Positions 15,558 to 25,100 of a stretch of 26,082 nucleotides of DNA are shown in pieces. The stretch is from RGIG8597 sp050872545 (GTDB taxonomy: Bacteria > Spirochaetota > GWE2-31-10), in NCBI GenBank assembly GCA_050872545.1, contig JBNMHA010000028.1, forward strand, positions 1 to 26,082, read 5' to 3'. The translations under genes and the position numbers were made by a program. How positions within the stretch are numbered: position 1 is the stretch's first letter; the number at the start of each line of letters is the position of its first letter. Under the pieces are notes generated by a model. The model had not been told where the DNA came from, searched no databases, and saw only the letters and a list, made by a program, of their open reading frames with translations.

Positions 15558-15603
15558 AAAAGCGTATTTTTAGAAATGAAGTTTTCTAAAAACACGCTTT
15601 TTT
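15558..15603. terminator. bidirectional terminator between serS and ferritin
   Basis: A stem of 18 pairs and one mismatch: AAAAGCGT-A-TTTTTAGAAA (15558-15576, 15566 unpaired) with TTTCTAAAAA-C-ACGCTTTT (15583-15601). It carries T-rich ends on both strands and lies between converging genes. Confidence 0.92.
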
Positions 15604-15617
15604 CATTTGCGCACAAG

Positions 15618-16118
15618 CTAATTTTTACCGAAATTAACGCAGAAGTTACTTTTCCCTATTTTAAAATTCATTTCCTCTAAACTGCTGCTGTCAATTTCTA
15701 CAATAAACTTTTTAAAAGAATAGTTTCTTTCCATCAAATGCTTATTGATAAAATCAGTAATAAACAAAATTGTGTCGTAATCATTAACATCTTTTGCAAG
15801 ATTATAAATTTCATTGACAGACAAATTGCTGTCACGTTCATTCAGCAACGAAAGCTTCATCGGTTCTAAAAAATCATAAAAATGCTTATAATTATTTCTC
15901 GTATTATCAAAATCAACTTTCTCACCGTGCCGCAGCAGATATGTAATAAAAAGTCTTGCATGTTCCAATTCAGTTTGAAATTGCATATTAAACCAAGTCT
16001 TGAACCCGGAAAGCCCCACTGAACTGTAATAATTGCTTATATCCAAATAAAGATAAGACGACTGAAATTCTTTGTTTATCTGTTGATTTATTTTTTTTGC
16101 AATTTTTTCATTGAGCAT
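15618..16118 (-). CDS. ftnA: ferritin (non-haem iron storage)
   Basis: A 166-residue four-helix protein that oxidises Fe(II) and stores iron in a 24-subunit shell. Compared without gaps to E. coli FtnA from memory, the diiron ligands fall at the same numbers: Glu17, Glu50, His53, Glu94, Glu130. Gln127 is His here, and the third-iron (site C) residues 49, 126 and 129 are Thr, Lys and Met, so only one acidic ligand of that site remains. GAGG (16124-16127) is 5 bases before the ATG. It is convergent with serS and divergent from the serA-type gene. The storage role is likely; iron turnover may differ from FtnA because of the site-C changes. Confidence 0.88.
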   Translation of the reverse strand: MLNEKIAKKINQQINKEFQSSYLYLDISNYYSSVGLSGFKTWFNMQFQTELEHARLFITYLLRHGEKVDFDNTRNNYKHFYDFLEPMKLSLLNERDSNLSVNEIYNLAKDVNDYDTILFITDFINKHLMERNYSFKKFIVEIDSSSLEEMNFKIGKSNFCVNFGKN

Positions 16119-16147
16119 ATTTACCTCTTTTAATTCAAACTTTACAT

Positions 16148-16176
16148 AAAATACAAATGCAGCAACTATTAATCAA
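16148..16176 (-). promoter_or_regulatory. possible ferritin promoter
   Basis: On the minus strand TTGATT (16171-16176) and TATTTT (16148-16153) with a 17-base spacer. The -10 match is moderate. I saw no clear Fur-type palindrome. Confidence 0.4.
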
Positions 16177-16210
16177 CTTTTTTTATTTTCAATTCATTTT
16201 TCCTGCAACA

Positions 16211-16239
16211 TTGACTAAAGGACTTTTTTTTGATAATAG
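16211..16239 (+). promoter_or_regulatory. predicted promoter of the serA-type gene
   Basis: TTGACT (16211-16216) and TAATAG (16234-16239) with a 17-base spacer that contains a T8 run. Confidence 0.55.
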
Positions 16240-16297
16240 ATTGTCGTTTTTTCTCAATAAACCAGAGAGAACATTAAATAAATTGGAGGACATTATT

Positions 16298-17221
16298 ATG
16301 GCAAAAGTTTTAGTAGCTACAGAAAAGCCTTTTGCAAAAGTAGCGGTAGAAGGAATTAAAAAGGTTATCGATAATGCAGGATTTGAGCTGGTACTTCTCG
16401 AAAAATATACAGATAAAAAACAACTTTTAGAAGCTGTTGCTGATGTTGACGCAGTAATTATCCGCAGTGACATTATTGATGCAGAAGTTTTGGCAGCAGG
16501 AAAAAATCTTAAAATTGTTGTTCGTGCAGGCGCAGGTTATGACAATGTGGATCTTGATTCTGCCACAAAAAATAACGTATGTGTAATGAATACTCCGGGA
16601 CAAAATTCAAACGCAGTAGCTGAACTTGCATTCGGAATGATGATTTATGCGGTAAGAAATTTCTACAACGGAACTTCCGGCACAGAACTAAAAGGCAAAA
16701 AACTCGGAATTCACGCTTACGGCAATGTCGGTAAAAATGTTGCTCGCATAGCAAAAGGTTTTGGTATGGAAATTTATGCTTATGACGCATTCTGCCCGGC
16801 AAATGTAATCGAAGCAGACGGAGTAAAAGCCGTTTCTTCAGCAGAAGAATTATACAAAACATGCGACATTGTTTCTCTGCACATTCCGGCTACAGATGAA
16901 ACAAAAAATTCTATTAATTATGAATTACTTTCAAAAATGCCTAACGGCGCAATGCTTGTAAATACAGCTAGAAAAGAAGTTATTAACGAAGCCGATATGG
17001 TAAAATTAATGACTGAAAGAAGCGATTTCAAATACGTTACAGATATTCTTCCTGCAAATAACGCTGAAATGGCTGAAAAATTTGCCGGCAGATACTTCTC
17101 TACTCCTAAAAAAATGGGAGCACAAACTGCGGAAGCAAATATTAATGCCGGTATAGCTGCTGCAAATCAAATTGTAGATTTCATTAAAAACGGAAATGAA
17201 AAATTCCGTGTAAATAAATAA
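16298..17221 (+). CDS. serA: D-3-phosphoglycerate dehydrogenase, short (type III) form
   Basis: An NAD-dependent D-2-hydroxyacid dehydrogenase, probably oxidising 3-phosphoglycerate in serine synthesis. It has 307 residues and no ACT or ASB regulatory domain. The substrate loop VRAGAGYDNVD is at 75-85, the nucleotide loop AYGNVGKNVARIAKGFGM at 140-157, and the catalytic Arg225 is in VNTARKEVINE. The usual TPHIG catalytic histidine motif is replaced by TPKKMGAQT (269-277), so Lys271 or Lys272 stands in for His. The same swap is known from the Entamoeba enzyme and Bacteroides-type relatives. GGAGG (16285-16289) fixes the start at 16298; an ATG at 16157 would add 47 non-family residues and has no ribosome site. 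serC is not in the window. Confidence 0.88.
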   Translation: MAKVLVATEKPFAKVAVEGIKKVIDNAGFELVLLEKYTDKKQLLEAVADVDAVIIRSDIIDAEVLAAGKNLKIVVRAGAGYDNVDLDSATKNNVCVMNTPGQNSNAVAELAFGMMIYAVRNFYNGTSGTELKGKKLGIHAYGNVGKNVARIAKGFGMEIYAYDAFCPANVIEADGVKAVSSAEELYKTCDIVSLHIPATDETKNSINYELLSKMPNGAMLVNTARKEVINEADMVKLMTERSDFKYVTDILPANNAEMAEKFAGRYFSTPKKMGAQTAEANINAGIAAANQIVDFIKNGNEKFRVNK

Positions 17222-17259
17222 CAGCGCAATTTCAGAACTTTTCGGAAACCGTGAACAAG

Positions 17260-17292
17260 GCGAGTTCGATTTTTAATCGACTCGCTTTTTTT
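17260..17292 (+). terminator. Rho-independent terminator after serA
   Basis: GCGAGT(T)CGATT and AATCGACTCGC (17260-17285) form an 11-bp stem with one bulge and a 3-base loop, followed by seven T. Confidence 0.9.
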
Positions 17293-17302
17293 ATTGTGCG
17301 AC

Positions 17303-17367
17303 AAAAAAAGCCGGTAAATTAACAGAAGCATGCTGTTTGATCTAACGCATTTCTATATTTACCGGCT
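17303..17367 (-). terminator. terminator of metG with a long outer stem
   Basis: On the minus strand AGCCGGTAAAT (17357-17367) pairs with ATTTACCGGCT (17309-17319), and a T7 run follows. The loop contains a second small hairpin (AACAG/CTGTT). Confidence 0.85.
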
Positions 17368-17388
17368 AATTTATTTTTTTATTGCCAA

Positions 17389-19545
17389 TCAGCAAATTTT
17401 TCCGTAAACAACTTTTTCTAGTTTAATAGCTTTCCCGGCTGCATTTAAAACCTTGCCGTCATATTCAGCTTGACCGGCTTTCACTGTAAGCGGAACAGAA
17501 AAAAAGTCATCTACCGTAATTTCTTCTTTATTAGGCGTTGAACCTTCTACTGTTACCCATTCACCCGGCTGACAATCAGGCGATACAATTTCTACAGTTC
17601 CGGCATCATCTTCCGCAGCTAAAATCATTCCTTCACTCATCACACCGCGAAGTTTTGCAGCTTTAAGATTGTACGCTACAACCACATTTTTCCCACGCAG
17701 TTCATCTTCTGTAAAATAAGGAACTAAACCGGAAACAATTTGGCGAATCTCACCGTTTCCCATATCAACTTTTTCCACATAAAGTTTATCAGCTTTTGGG
17801 TGGCGTTCTATTTCGATTATTTTCCCTACTTTCAATGCTAATTTGTCAAATCCGTCCATAATTTTATCTTCTCCTTTTTGTTTGCCCGAAAAGCGTTCTC
17901 TCAACACATCAACCAGTTCTTTTTCTAATTTTTTGAATAAAACTTCTGGTGCGTTAATGTGCAGACCGCTGCATTTTTCATAATTACCGATATTTTCAAT
18001 CTTCAATTCATCCAAAGTTTGGTTAATGCTCTTAAAATATTTTTCTACAGCAGTCGGAATATACGGATACAGCAAAATGGAAATATCACGCACAAAACCG
18101 AACAAACCGCCGATAACAGCTTCACATTTTTCCTTATCTTCCTTAATTAAGCGCCAAGGTTCGTTATCCTGAAAAAATTTATTTCCACCGCTGCACAAAT
18201 CCAATATGTCAATAAGTGCCTTTTTCAGTTCTACAGCTTCAAAATCTTCCAGTATAATTTTTATTTTCTGGTCAAAGTCGGTTGCTTCAAAAACAGAACC
18301 GGCACCTTTTTTAACCGCAGGTACCTGAGCATCAAAGAATCTGTTTATAAACTGAAGAACACGATTTACTAAATTACCGTAATTGGCGATTATCTCTCCG
18401 TTAGCTTTCTCCATAAAATCATTCCAGAAAAACTGCGTATCATTTTTTTCCGGACGAATTCTAAGCAAATAATAACGATATAAATCCGATTCAATGCCGG
18501 AATCTTTTGCTTGATCACCGAAAATTCCAGTTCCGCGGCTTTTTGAGAATTTCAAATCTTCGTAATTAAGATATTCGGTAGAACTTAAAGTATCAAGCTT
18601 AGTCCAATTTTCGCCTGTTCCCAAAAGTGATGCCGGAAACAAAACTGTATGAAACGGAATATTGTCTTTCCCCATAAACTGATACAGCTTCACATTATCA
18701 GGATCTTTCCACCATTTTTCCCAATCTTTGCAGTTATGTGCGGTAATGGAAATGTAACCGATCGGTGCATCAAACCACACATAAAAAACTTTGTTTTCAA
18801 ATCCTTCAAGCGGAACAGGAACGCCCCAAGACAAATCACGTGTAATACAACGTTTTTTCAATCCCTGCTCCAGCCAACCTTGAGTAATTTTTACAGCATT
18901 GTTCGACCAATTCACAGATTCCTTCGCAATCCAATCTTCCAATTGCGGTTTCAGCTTTTCCAAATTTAAAAATAAATGCTTTGTTTTCTTAAAAACCGGA
19001 GTATCACCGCATGTTGAACAGCGCGGGTTCTTCAAGTCTGCCGGATCAAGCAGTTTTCCGCAGTTTTCACATTGGTCGCCGCGTGCCATTTCGTAACCAC
19101 AGTGCGGACATGTTCCTTCAATGTAGCGGTCTGGCAAAAACATTTGGCATTTTTCACAATACGGTTGTGTCTGAAGTTCATCTGTTATGTAACCTTTTTC
19201 ATACAGTCGATGAAAAATTGCCTGAACAATCTGCGTCTGCTCCGCATCTGATGTTCGCCCGAAAGAATCAAAATCAATATGAAACCAATCATAAATTTCT
19301 TTGTGAATCTTGTGGTATTTGTCGCAAATCTCACGAGGTGAAAGCCCCTCCTGCTTTGCTTTTGTTACAGTTGTAGTTCCGTATTCATCTGTTCCGCAGA
19401 CAAACATCGTTTCATAACCTGCAATTCTGCAATATTTAGCAAAAACATCCGCAGACAGCACGCATCCGATAATATTTCCCAAGTGCGGAACGTTATTAAC
19501 GTAAGGCAGCGCAGATGTTATTAAAATCTTCTTTTTTTCCGACAT
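17389..19545 (-). CDS. metG: methionyl-tRNA synthetase with C-terminal tRNA-binding domain
   Basis: Class I synthetase that charges methionine onto initiator and elongator tRNA-Met. It has 718 residues. HIGH is HLGN at 21-24 and KMSKS is KFSKS. The zinc-binding insert has both knuckles: CEKC...CPHC and CENC...CSTC, i.e. the E. coli-type four-pair arrangement. After the helical anticodon domain, the last 110 or so residues (from FDKLALKVGKIIEIERHPKADKLYVE) are the EMAP-II/Trbp111-like OB fold that helps bind tRNA and dimerise. GGGGGA lies 6 bases before the ATG. It is convergent with serA and divergent from the propeller/NodB gene. Confidence 0.97.
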   Translation of the reverse strand: MSEKKKILITSALPYVNNVPHLGNIIGCVLSADVFAKYCRIAGYETMFVCGTDEYGTTTVTKAKQEGLSPREICDKYHKIHKEIYDWFHIDFDSFGRTSDAEQTQIVQAIFHRLYEKGYITDELQTQPYCEKCQMFLPDRYIEGTCPHCGYEMARGDQCENCGKLLDPADLKNPRCSTCGDTPVFKKTKHLFLNLEKLKPQLEDWIAKESVNWSNNAVKITQGWLEQGLKKRCITRDLSWGVPVPLEGFENKVFYVWFDAPIGYISITAHNCKDWEKWWKDPDNVKLYQFMGKDNIPFHTVLFPASLLGTGENWTKLDTLSSTEYLNYEDLKFSKSRGTGIFGDQAKDSGIESDLYRYYLLRIRPEKNDTQFFWNDFMEKANGEIIANYGNLVNRVLQFINRFFDAQVPAVKKGAGSVFEATDFDQKIKIILEDFEAVELKKALIDILDLCSGGNKFFQDNEPWRLIKEDKEKCEAVIGGLFGFVRDISILLYPYIPTAVEKYFKSINQTLDELKIENIGNYEKCSGLHINAPEVLFKKLEKELVDVLRERFSGKQKGEDKIMDGFDKLALKVGKIIEIERHPKADKLYVEKVDMGNGEIRQIVSGLVPYFTEDELRGKNVVVAYNLKAAKLRGVMSEGMILAAEDDAGTVEIVSPDCQPGEWVTVEGSTPNKEEITVDDFFSVPLTVKAGQAEYDGKVLNAAGKAIKLEKVVYGKIC

Positions 19546-19709
19546 GATTTTTCCCCCATGACATTCTTTTCATTTGAATAAATATTCCTTGTAATACCCC
19601 TTTTTTGTAAAGAAAAAAAGTAATTTTTCAATATTACAAAAAAAACAGTGAATAACAAAACTAAGCTCCAAAGTAAATAATCACAATCCGATTTCCGATA
19701 TACAACGTT

Positions 19710-21968
19710 ATGAAAATAAACAAGTATTTTTTTAGGTTGATATTTCTGCTTACTCCGATTCTTACATTCTGCAAGCTGCAATTTGAATGCCTTGCTTTAG
19801 ATGATTATAATAATTTTCTGTTTCGTTCTTCCGAAGACGGAATAACAACTTCCAACGTTCCGGAAACTTCCTTATTTTATGGGAAAATTTACGGCGAAAC
19901 TCCGGAAGTTCATGCAATTAGTTTCCGCCCGGAACATTTGATTTACAACAAAAACAGCGAATGCGTATTTATACAAAACCGTTTCGGTATATTTGTTTAC
20001 GTGCAGCATGAAAATGCAGTAAAAGCACTGCCGAATATTCCCGATTTTCTGTCCGATGAAGAATACAATATTTATGATTTATGCAAAATCGCAATTTCTC
20101 CGAACGGAAGATATTTGCTTTACAAAAAAGCCGTTTCCCCTACACGTGCAGATATTTTTTTGTACGATTTAGCGTCATCGCAACCTGCTTTGGTAATAAA
20201 CGCCGCCGACCGCTGTCCGGGAGAAACTGTTGCAAAATGGTCACCTGATTCAAGCCATTTTATCTATCAGAAAAACAATAAAATTTACTATTTCTCGATT
20301 GCAAACTATTCGCAAAACCGTCAGCTTGAAGAATCTTGGCGTTTCATTGCAAATGCAAGACTTATAAACGGAGACTGGGCAGACAGCAACCGTTTTATTT
20401 GGGCAGAAAAAGAGGCAATTTGGGAATGTGATACAGCTTCATTTGCCGCAAAGTCAATTTATTCAAATTATCTACAACAAGGAAAAGCAGCTGCCGCATT
20501 GCCTTATCCGTTTCAGCAGCAGTCACACAGATTATTTTTTTCCGGAGAATCCACGCAAATGCTTCTGGTAAGAAATAACGGTGCTGCAATGCTGTTCAAT
20601 CCAAATGCACCGCTGGAAAACAGCGCATATCTTCAGCTTGGAACAAATATGCGTGTAAAAAAGGCTGAAATTAATCAAAACGGCAACGGTGCGGTTCTTG
20701 TCAAAATATTGGAAAATGGAAATTTCACAAATAAATTATTTATTATAAAAAATAAAACGTTTGTTCCGCTTTCCGAAACGTCAGCTTCTTCATTGAACCG
20801 AATCAATGATTTCACATTAAACAATGAAACGTTGCTGATAAGTACATCCGACAGTGCCGCCGCAGTAAACATTGAAACAGATGAAATTCTATGGCAGGCA
20901 GAACAAAAAGATGTAAGAAAAATCCTTCCGATAACAACCGGACATATCTTGTTTGCAAAAGACGCTGCTTGGTTTAGAAATCACAACGGTGATTTACAGC
21001 CTTTGTTTTTATGCAGTGCTCCGGCTGCCGGAATTTCCGAAAACGGCACACCGATTATTACCGCAGCAAAAGGAAATATTTGGGAAATAGATGTGAATAG
21101 CGGTATGATTAAGCAGCAGCCATCATATCGGGGGAAAATTATAACAGAACCTCAAAATTCCAAAGGTCGCCTGCTTACCAGAGAGATAAAGAAAAGTTTC
21201 TACCAGAATGTTGTATGCTTCAAAGAAACTTTCAGTGGGAAACAAATCGACATTATAAAGGAAGGAAAACTGAATTACACACTTTACCAACCGGAAATTA
21301 AAGGTAACCTGCATTTTAAAGCCGGAGAAAAATATGAAATTGCGCTGATGTTCGACTGTCTGCGTTCCGGAGAAGGCATTTTTGAAATAGCAGAAGCCCT
21401 TAAACGTTATAAAATACGTGCTAATTTTTTTCTTAACGGTGATTTCATCAGAAACTCGCCTGTTCTCACTCGTGAAATTTCACTGCTTGATGCCGAAATT
21501 TGCAATCTTTTTGACAGCAACATAAATTTTTCGGGTGACACTTATACGATTGACAAAACTTTCATTCAGCAAGGGCTTTCATGCGCCGAAGAAAATTATT
21601 TTGCGGTAACCGGGAAAAACTTTGCTCCATACTGGCATTCACCTTTGTTCATTTATAATACTTCGATTGTTCGGTACGGATTGGACAGCGGATATAAGTT
21701 TGTAAGTTATCAGCTTGACAGTATGGACTGGATTGACAAAAACGACCGCAATGTTAATTCTAGGTACTACATGAACAATGAAAAGTTGATTCTGCGACTG
21801 CTGCAAAATTTAAAGCCCTCACAAACAGTTTTGTTTTCAACAGGATTCAACGGAACAGAACGAGACGAGCGGTTATTTGAAGATATTAGTACAATATTGT
21901 GCGAAATGCAGCGTTCGGGATATACATTTTCATACGTAAGCAGTATTTTAAACCGCTACAGAAAATAA
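19710..21968 (+). CDS. exported beta-propeller protein with a degenerate NodB (polysaccharide deacetylase) domain
   Basis: A 752-residue protein. A signal peptide covers about 1-29 (MKINKYFF...CLA). Residues 60-480 contain repeated short strands with ISPNGRYLLY and KWSPDSSHFIYQ, typical of TolB/WD40-like propeller blades. Residues 540-752 follow the NodB fold: IALMFDC (544-550), AEALKRYKIRANFFLNGDFI, DAEICNLFDSN, YWHSPLF, LDSMDWID (669-676) and TVLFSTG. The catalytic pieces are broken: TFDDG has become MFDCLRS, the metal-binding HxxxH has no histidine, RPPxG is WHSPLF, and the final LxH histidine is missing. It is therefore probably a binding or scaffold protein, not a deacetylase. No ribosome site precedes the ATG; TATACA ends 6 bases before it, so a leaderless mRNA is possible. 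Confidence 0.75.
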   Translation: MKINKYFFRLIFLLTPILTFCKLQFECLALDDYNNFLFRSSEDGITTSNVPETSLFYGKIYGETPEVHAISFRPEHLIYNKNSECVFIQNRFGIFVYVQHENAVKALPNIPDFLSDEEYNIYDLCKIAISPNGRYLLYKKAVSPTRADIFLYDLASSQPALVINAADRCPGETVAKWSPDSSHFIYQKNNKIYYFSIANYSQNRQLEESWRFIANARLINGDWADSNRFIWAEKEAIWECDTASFAAKSIYSNYLQQGKAAAALPYPFQQQSHRLFFSGESTQMLLVRNNGAAMLFNPNAPLENSAYLQLGTNMRVKKAEINQNGNGAVLVKILENGNFTNKLFIIKNKTFVPLSETSASSLNRINDFTLNNETLLISTSDSAAAVNIETDEILWQAEQKDVRKILPITTGHILFAKDAAWFRNHNGDLQPLFLCSAPAAGISENGTPIITAAKGNIWEIDVNSGMIKQQPSYRGKIITEPQNSKGRLLTREIKKSFYQNVVCFKETFSGKQIDIIKEGKLNYTLYQPEIKGNLHFKAGEKYEIALMFDCLRSGEGIFEIAEALKRYKIRANFFLNGDFIRNSPVLTREISLLDAEICNLFDSNINFSGDTYTIDKTFIQQGLSCAEENYFAVTGKNFAPYWHSPLFIYNTSIVRYGLDSGYKFVSYQLDSMDWIDKNDRNVNSRYYMNNEKLILRLLQNLKPSQTVLFSTGFNGTERDERLFEDISTILCEMQRSGYTFSYVSSILNRYRK

Positions 21969-22027
21969 GAAATCAATTCCTCAAATCACATATTTTTTGC
22001 TTCTGCGTACATTTATTCATTTTGTAT

Positions 22028-22056
22028 TTGTGAGTTTCCGTAAAAAGTTATATGAT
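22028..22056 (+). promoter_or_regulatory. predicted promoter of nifJ
   Basis: TTGTGA (22028-22033) and TATGAT (22051-22056) with a 17-base spacer, about 70 bases before the start. Confidence 0.55.
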
Positions 22057-22125
22057 ACGCCCCATATTTTCTGACTCAATTACAGGAAAAAATTAAAATT
22101 ACTTTAAGAATAAGGAGTAAAAATA

Positions 22126-25100
22126 ATGAGTAACTCAAAAAAACAGTCGATGGACGGAAATCAGGCTGCAGCACATGTAGCATACGCTTTTACTGAAGTT
22201 GCAGGTATCTACCCTATTACACCGTCATCGCCGATGGCTGATTTTGTAGATCAATGGTCTGCAAACGGTCTGAAAAACATTTTCGGCACAGAAACAAAAG
22301 TCGTTGAAATGGAATCTGAAGCCGGTGCTGCCGGTACAGTTCACGGCTCGCTTGCTGCCGGTGCTTTGACAACTACATTCACAGCATCACAAGGTCTTCT
22401 TTTGATGATTCCAAATATGTATAAAATTGCCGGAGAACTTTTACCATGTGTTTTCCATGTATCAGCAAGAACCGTTGCAGCACAGTCTTTGAACATTTTC
22501 GGAGACCATTCCGATGTTTATGCCTGCCGACAAACAGGTTTTGCAATGCTTGCAGAAACAAACACACAAGAAGTTATGGATCTTGCCGCAGTAGCTCACC
22601 TTTCAGCTATTGAAGGAAGAGTTCCTTTTATTAACTTTTTCGACGGTTTCAGAACTTCTCATGAAATCCAGAAGATCAGAATCTGGGATTACGAAGATTT
22701 AAAAGAAATGTGTAACATGGATGCGGTAAAAGCTTTCCGTGACCACGCACTTAACCCTGAACACCCTGCAATGCGCGGTTCCCATGAAAACGGAGATGTT
22801 TTCTTCCAGCACAGAGAAGCATGTAACACAGTTTACAATGCGCTTCCTGCCGTTGTTGAAAAATATATGGCTAAAGTTAATGCTAAACTTGGTACAAACT
22901 ACGGTTTGTTCAATTACTACGGAGCAGAAGACGCTGACCGTGTAATCGTTGCAATGGGTTCTATTTGTGATGTAATAGAAGAAGTTATCGATTACTTAAA
23001 TGCAAAAGGTGAAAAAGTAGGACTTATTAAAGTAAGACTTTACAGACCTTGGGTAAAAGAAGCTTTCACAAAACTTATTCCTGCAACTGCTAAAAAAATT
23101 GCAGTTATCGACCGTACAAAAGAACCGGGGGCTCTCGGTGAACCGCTTTACCTTGATGTTGCTACAACACTGCGCGAAGCCGGCTTAAACGACATTGTTC
23201 TTACTGCCGGACGATACGGTTTGGGTTCTAAAGATACTCCGCCTTCAAGCATTTTCGCTGTTTACAAAGAACTTGAAAAAGATTCACCTAAAGCTCGCTT
23301 TACATTGGGAATTGTCGATGATGTAACAAACTTGAGCTTGCCTGAAATCAAACCTGCGCCTATTACAGCTGCTGCCGGAACAAAAGAATGTAAATTCTGG
23401 GGACTCGGCGGAGACGGAACCGTTGGTGCCAACAAGAACTCGACAAAAATTATCGGAGATCACACCGACAAATATATTCAGGCTTATTTCCAGTATGACT
23501 CTAAAAAAACAGGTGGTATTACAATTTCTCACCTCCGATTTGGTGATAAACCAATCAGAAGCCCTTATTACATCAATCAGGCTGACTTTGTAGCTTGTCA
23601 CAGTCCTTCATACGTTATCAAAGGATACAAAATGGTTCAGGATGTTAAACCTAACGGTATCTTTATGATTAACTGTCAGTGGTCTGATGAAGAACTCGAC
23701 AAACACATGCCGGCTGAATCAAAAAAATACATTGCAGACAACAACATTCAAGTATACACAATCAATGCAATTGATAAAGCAATTGAAATCGGTATGGGCA
23801 AAAGAACGAATACTATTCTTCAGTCTGCATTCTTCAAACTTGCAAATGTAATGCCTATTGATGAAGCAATAGACTTTATGAAACAAGCTGCTAAAAAATC
23901 ATACGCAAAAAAAGGTGATGATGTTGTTCAAATGAACTACAACGCTATCGATGCCGGTGTTGAAATTCTTCATAAAGTAGAAATTCCTGCTTCTTGGAAA
24001 AATCCGACTGCAGATGCGCCTAAAGCAAAACTTGCCGGAGATCCAAAAGTTGTAGCTATGGTTGAAAACCTGATGAATCCGATTGCCCTTATGGATGGTG
24101 ATAATTTACCTGTTTCCGCATTTAAAGATTGCGCTGACGGTCAATTTGAAATCGGAGCTTCTGCTTACGAAAAACGAGGAACAGCAGTTATGGTTCCTGT
24201 TTGGGATCCTGCAACATGTGCTCAATGTAACAGCTGTGCATTTGTATGTTCTCACGCTACAATTCGTCCGTTTATCTTGAACGATGCAGAAGTAAAAGCT
24301 GCTCCTGCTAACATTAAGCTTGCAGATTCTAAACATGCTACAGAAGCCGGAATGAAGTACACAATGAGTGTATCTCCGTTAGACTGTATGGGATGTGGTG
24401 AATGTGTGACTGTATGTCCTGCAGCAAGCAAAGGTGCTCTTAAAATGGTACCTCAAGAAACTCAATCTGCCGAACAGCCTGTATTTGACTACTTGGTTAC
24501 TAATGTCGGCAAAAAAGAAATTAAACCTGTATTTACTGATGCTACACCTATCGGTTCACAGTACAATCAGCCGCTTCTTGAATTTTCTGGAAGCTGTGCC
24601 GGCTGTGCGGAAACATCTTATGCTCGTTTAATTACTCAGCTTTTCGGTGAACAAATGTATATTTCAAATGCTACAGGATGTTCTTCTATCTGGGGCGGTC
24701 CTGCTGCAACTTGTCCATACACAGTAAACAAAGATTCCAAAAAAGGACCGGCTTGGGCTAACTCATTATTTGAAGATAATGCAGAACACGGTTTGGGAAT
24801 GTACTTAGGACAAAAATTTATCCGTGACAGCTTAATTAAAAAACTTGAAGAAATTGCTGCCGGAGACAAAGCTTCCGCATCATTAAAAGATGCAATTGCA
24901 AAATTCATTGAAACTAAAGATTCTACAAAAGGAAACGTAGAACCTTGCAAGGCTCTTATCGCAGAACTTGAAAAATGCGGATGTGACTGTTCTAAAGAAA
25001 TCCTTGAAAAGAAATCTTATCTGTCTAAAAAATCTGTTTGGATTATGGGTGGAGATGGTTGGGCTTACGATATTGGATTCGGCGGTCTTGACCATGTACT

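Noticed and set aside
16157..16297. Upstream extension of the serA-type protein by 47 codons
   Set aside because: It overlaps the serA promoter region and lacks a ribosome site; the family begins at MAKVLVATEKPF, preceded by GGAGG.
19521..19781. Minus-strand ORF overlapping the starts of metG and the propeller gene
   Set aside because: It overlaps two solid genes, has no family resemblance, and its end runs into metG in another frame.
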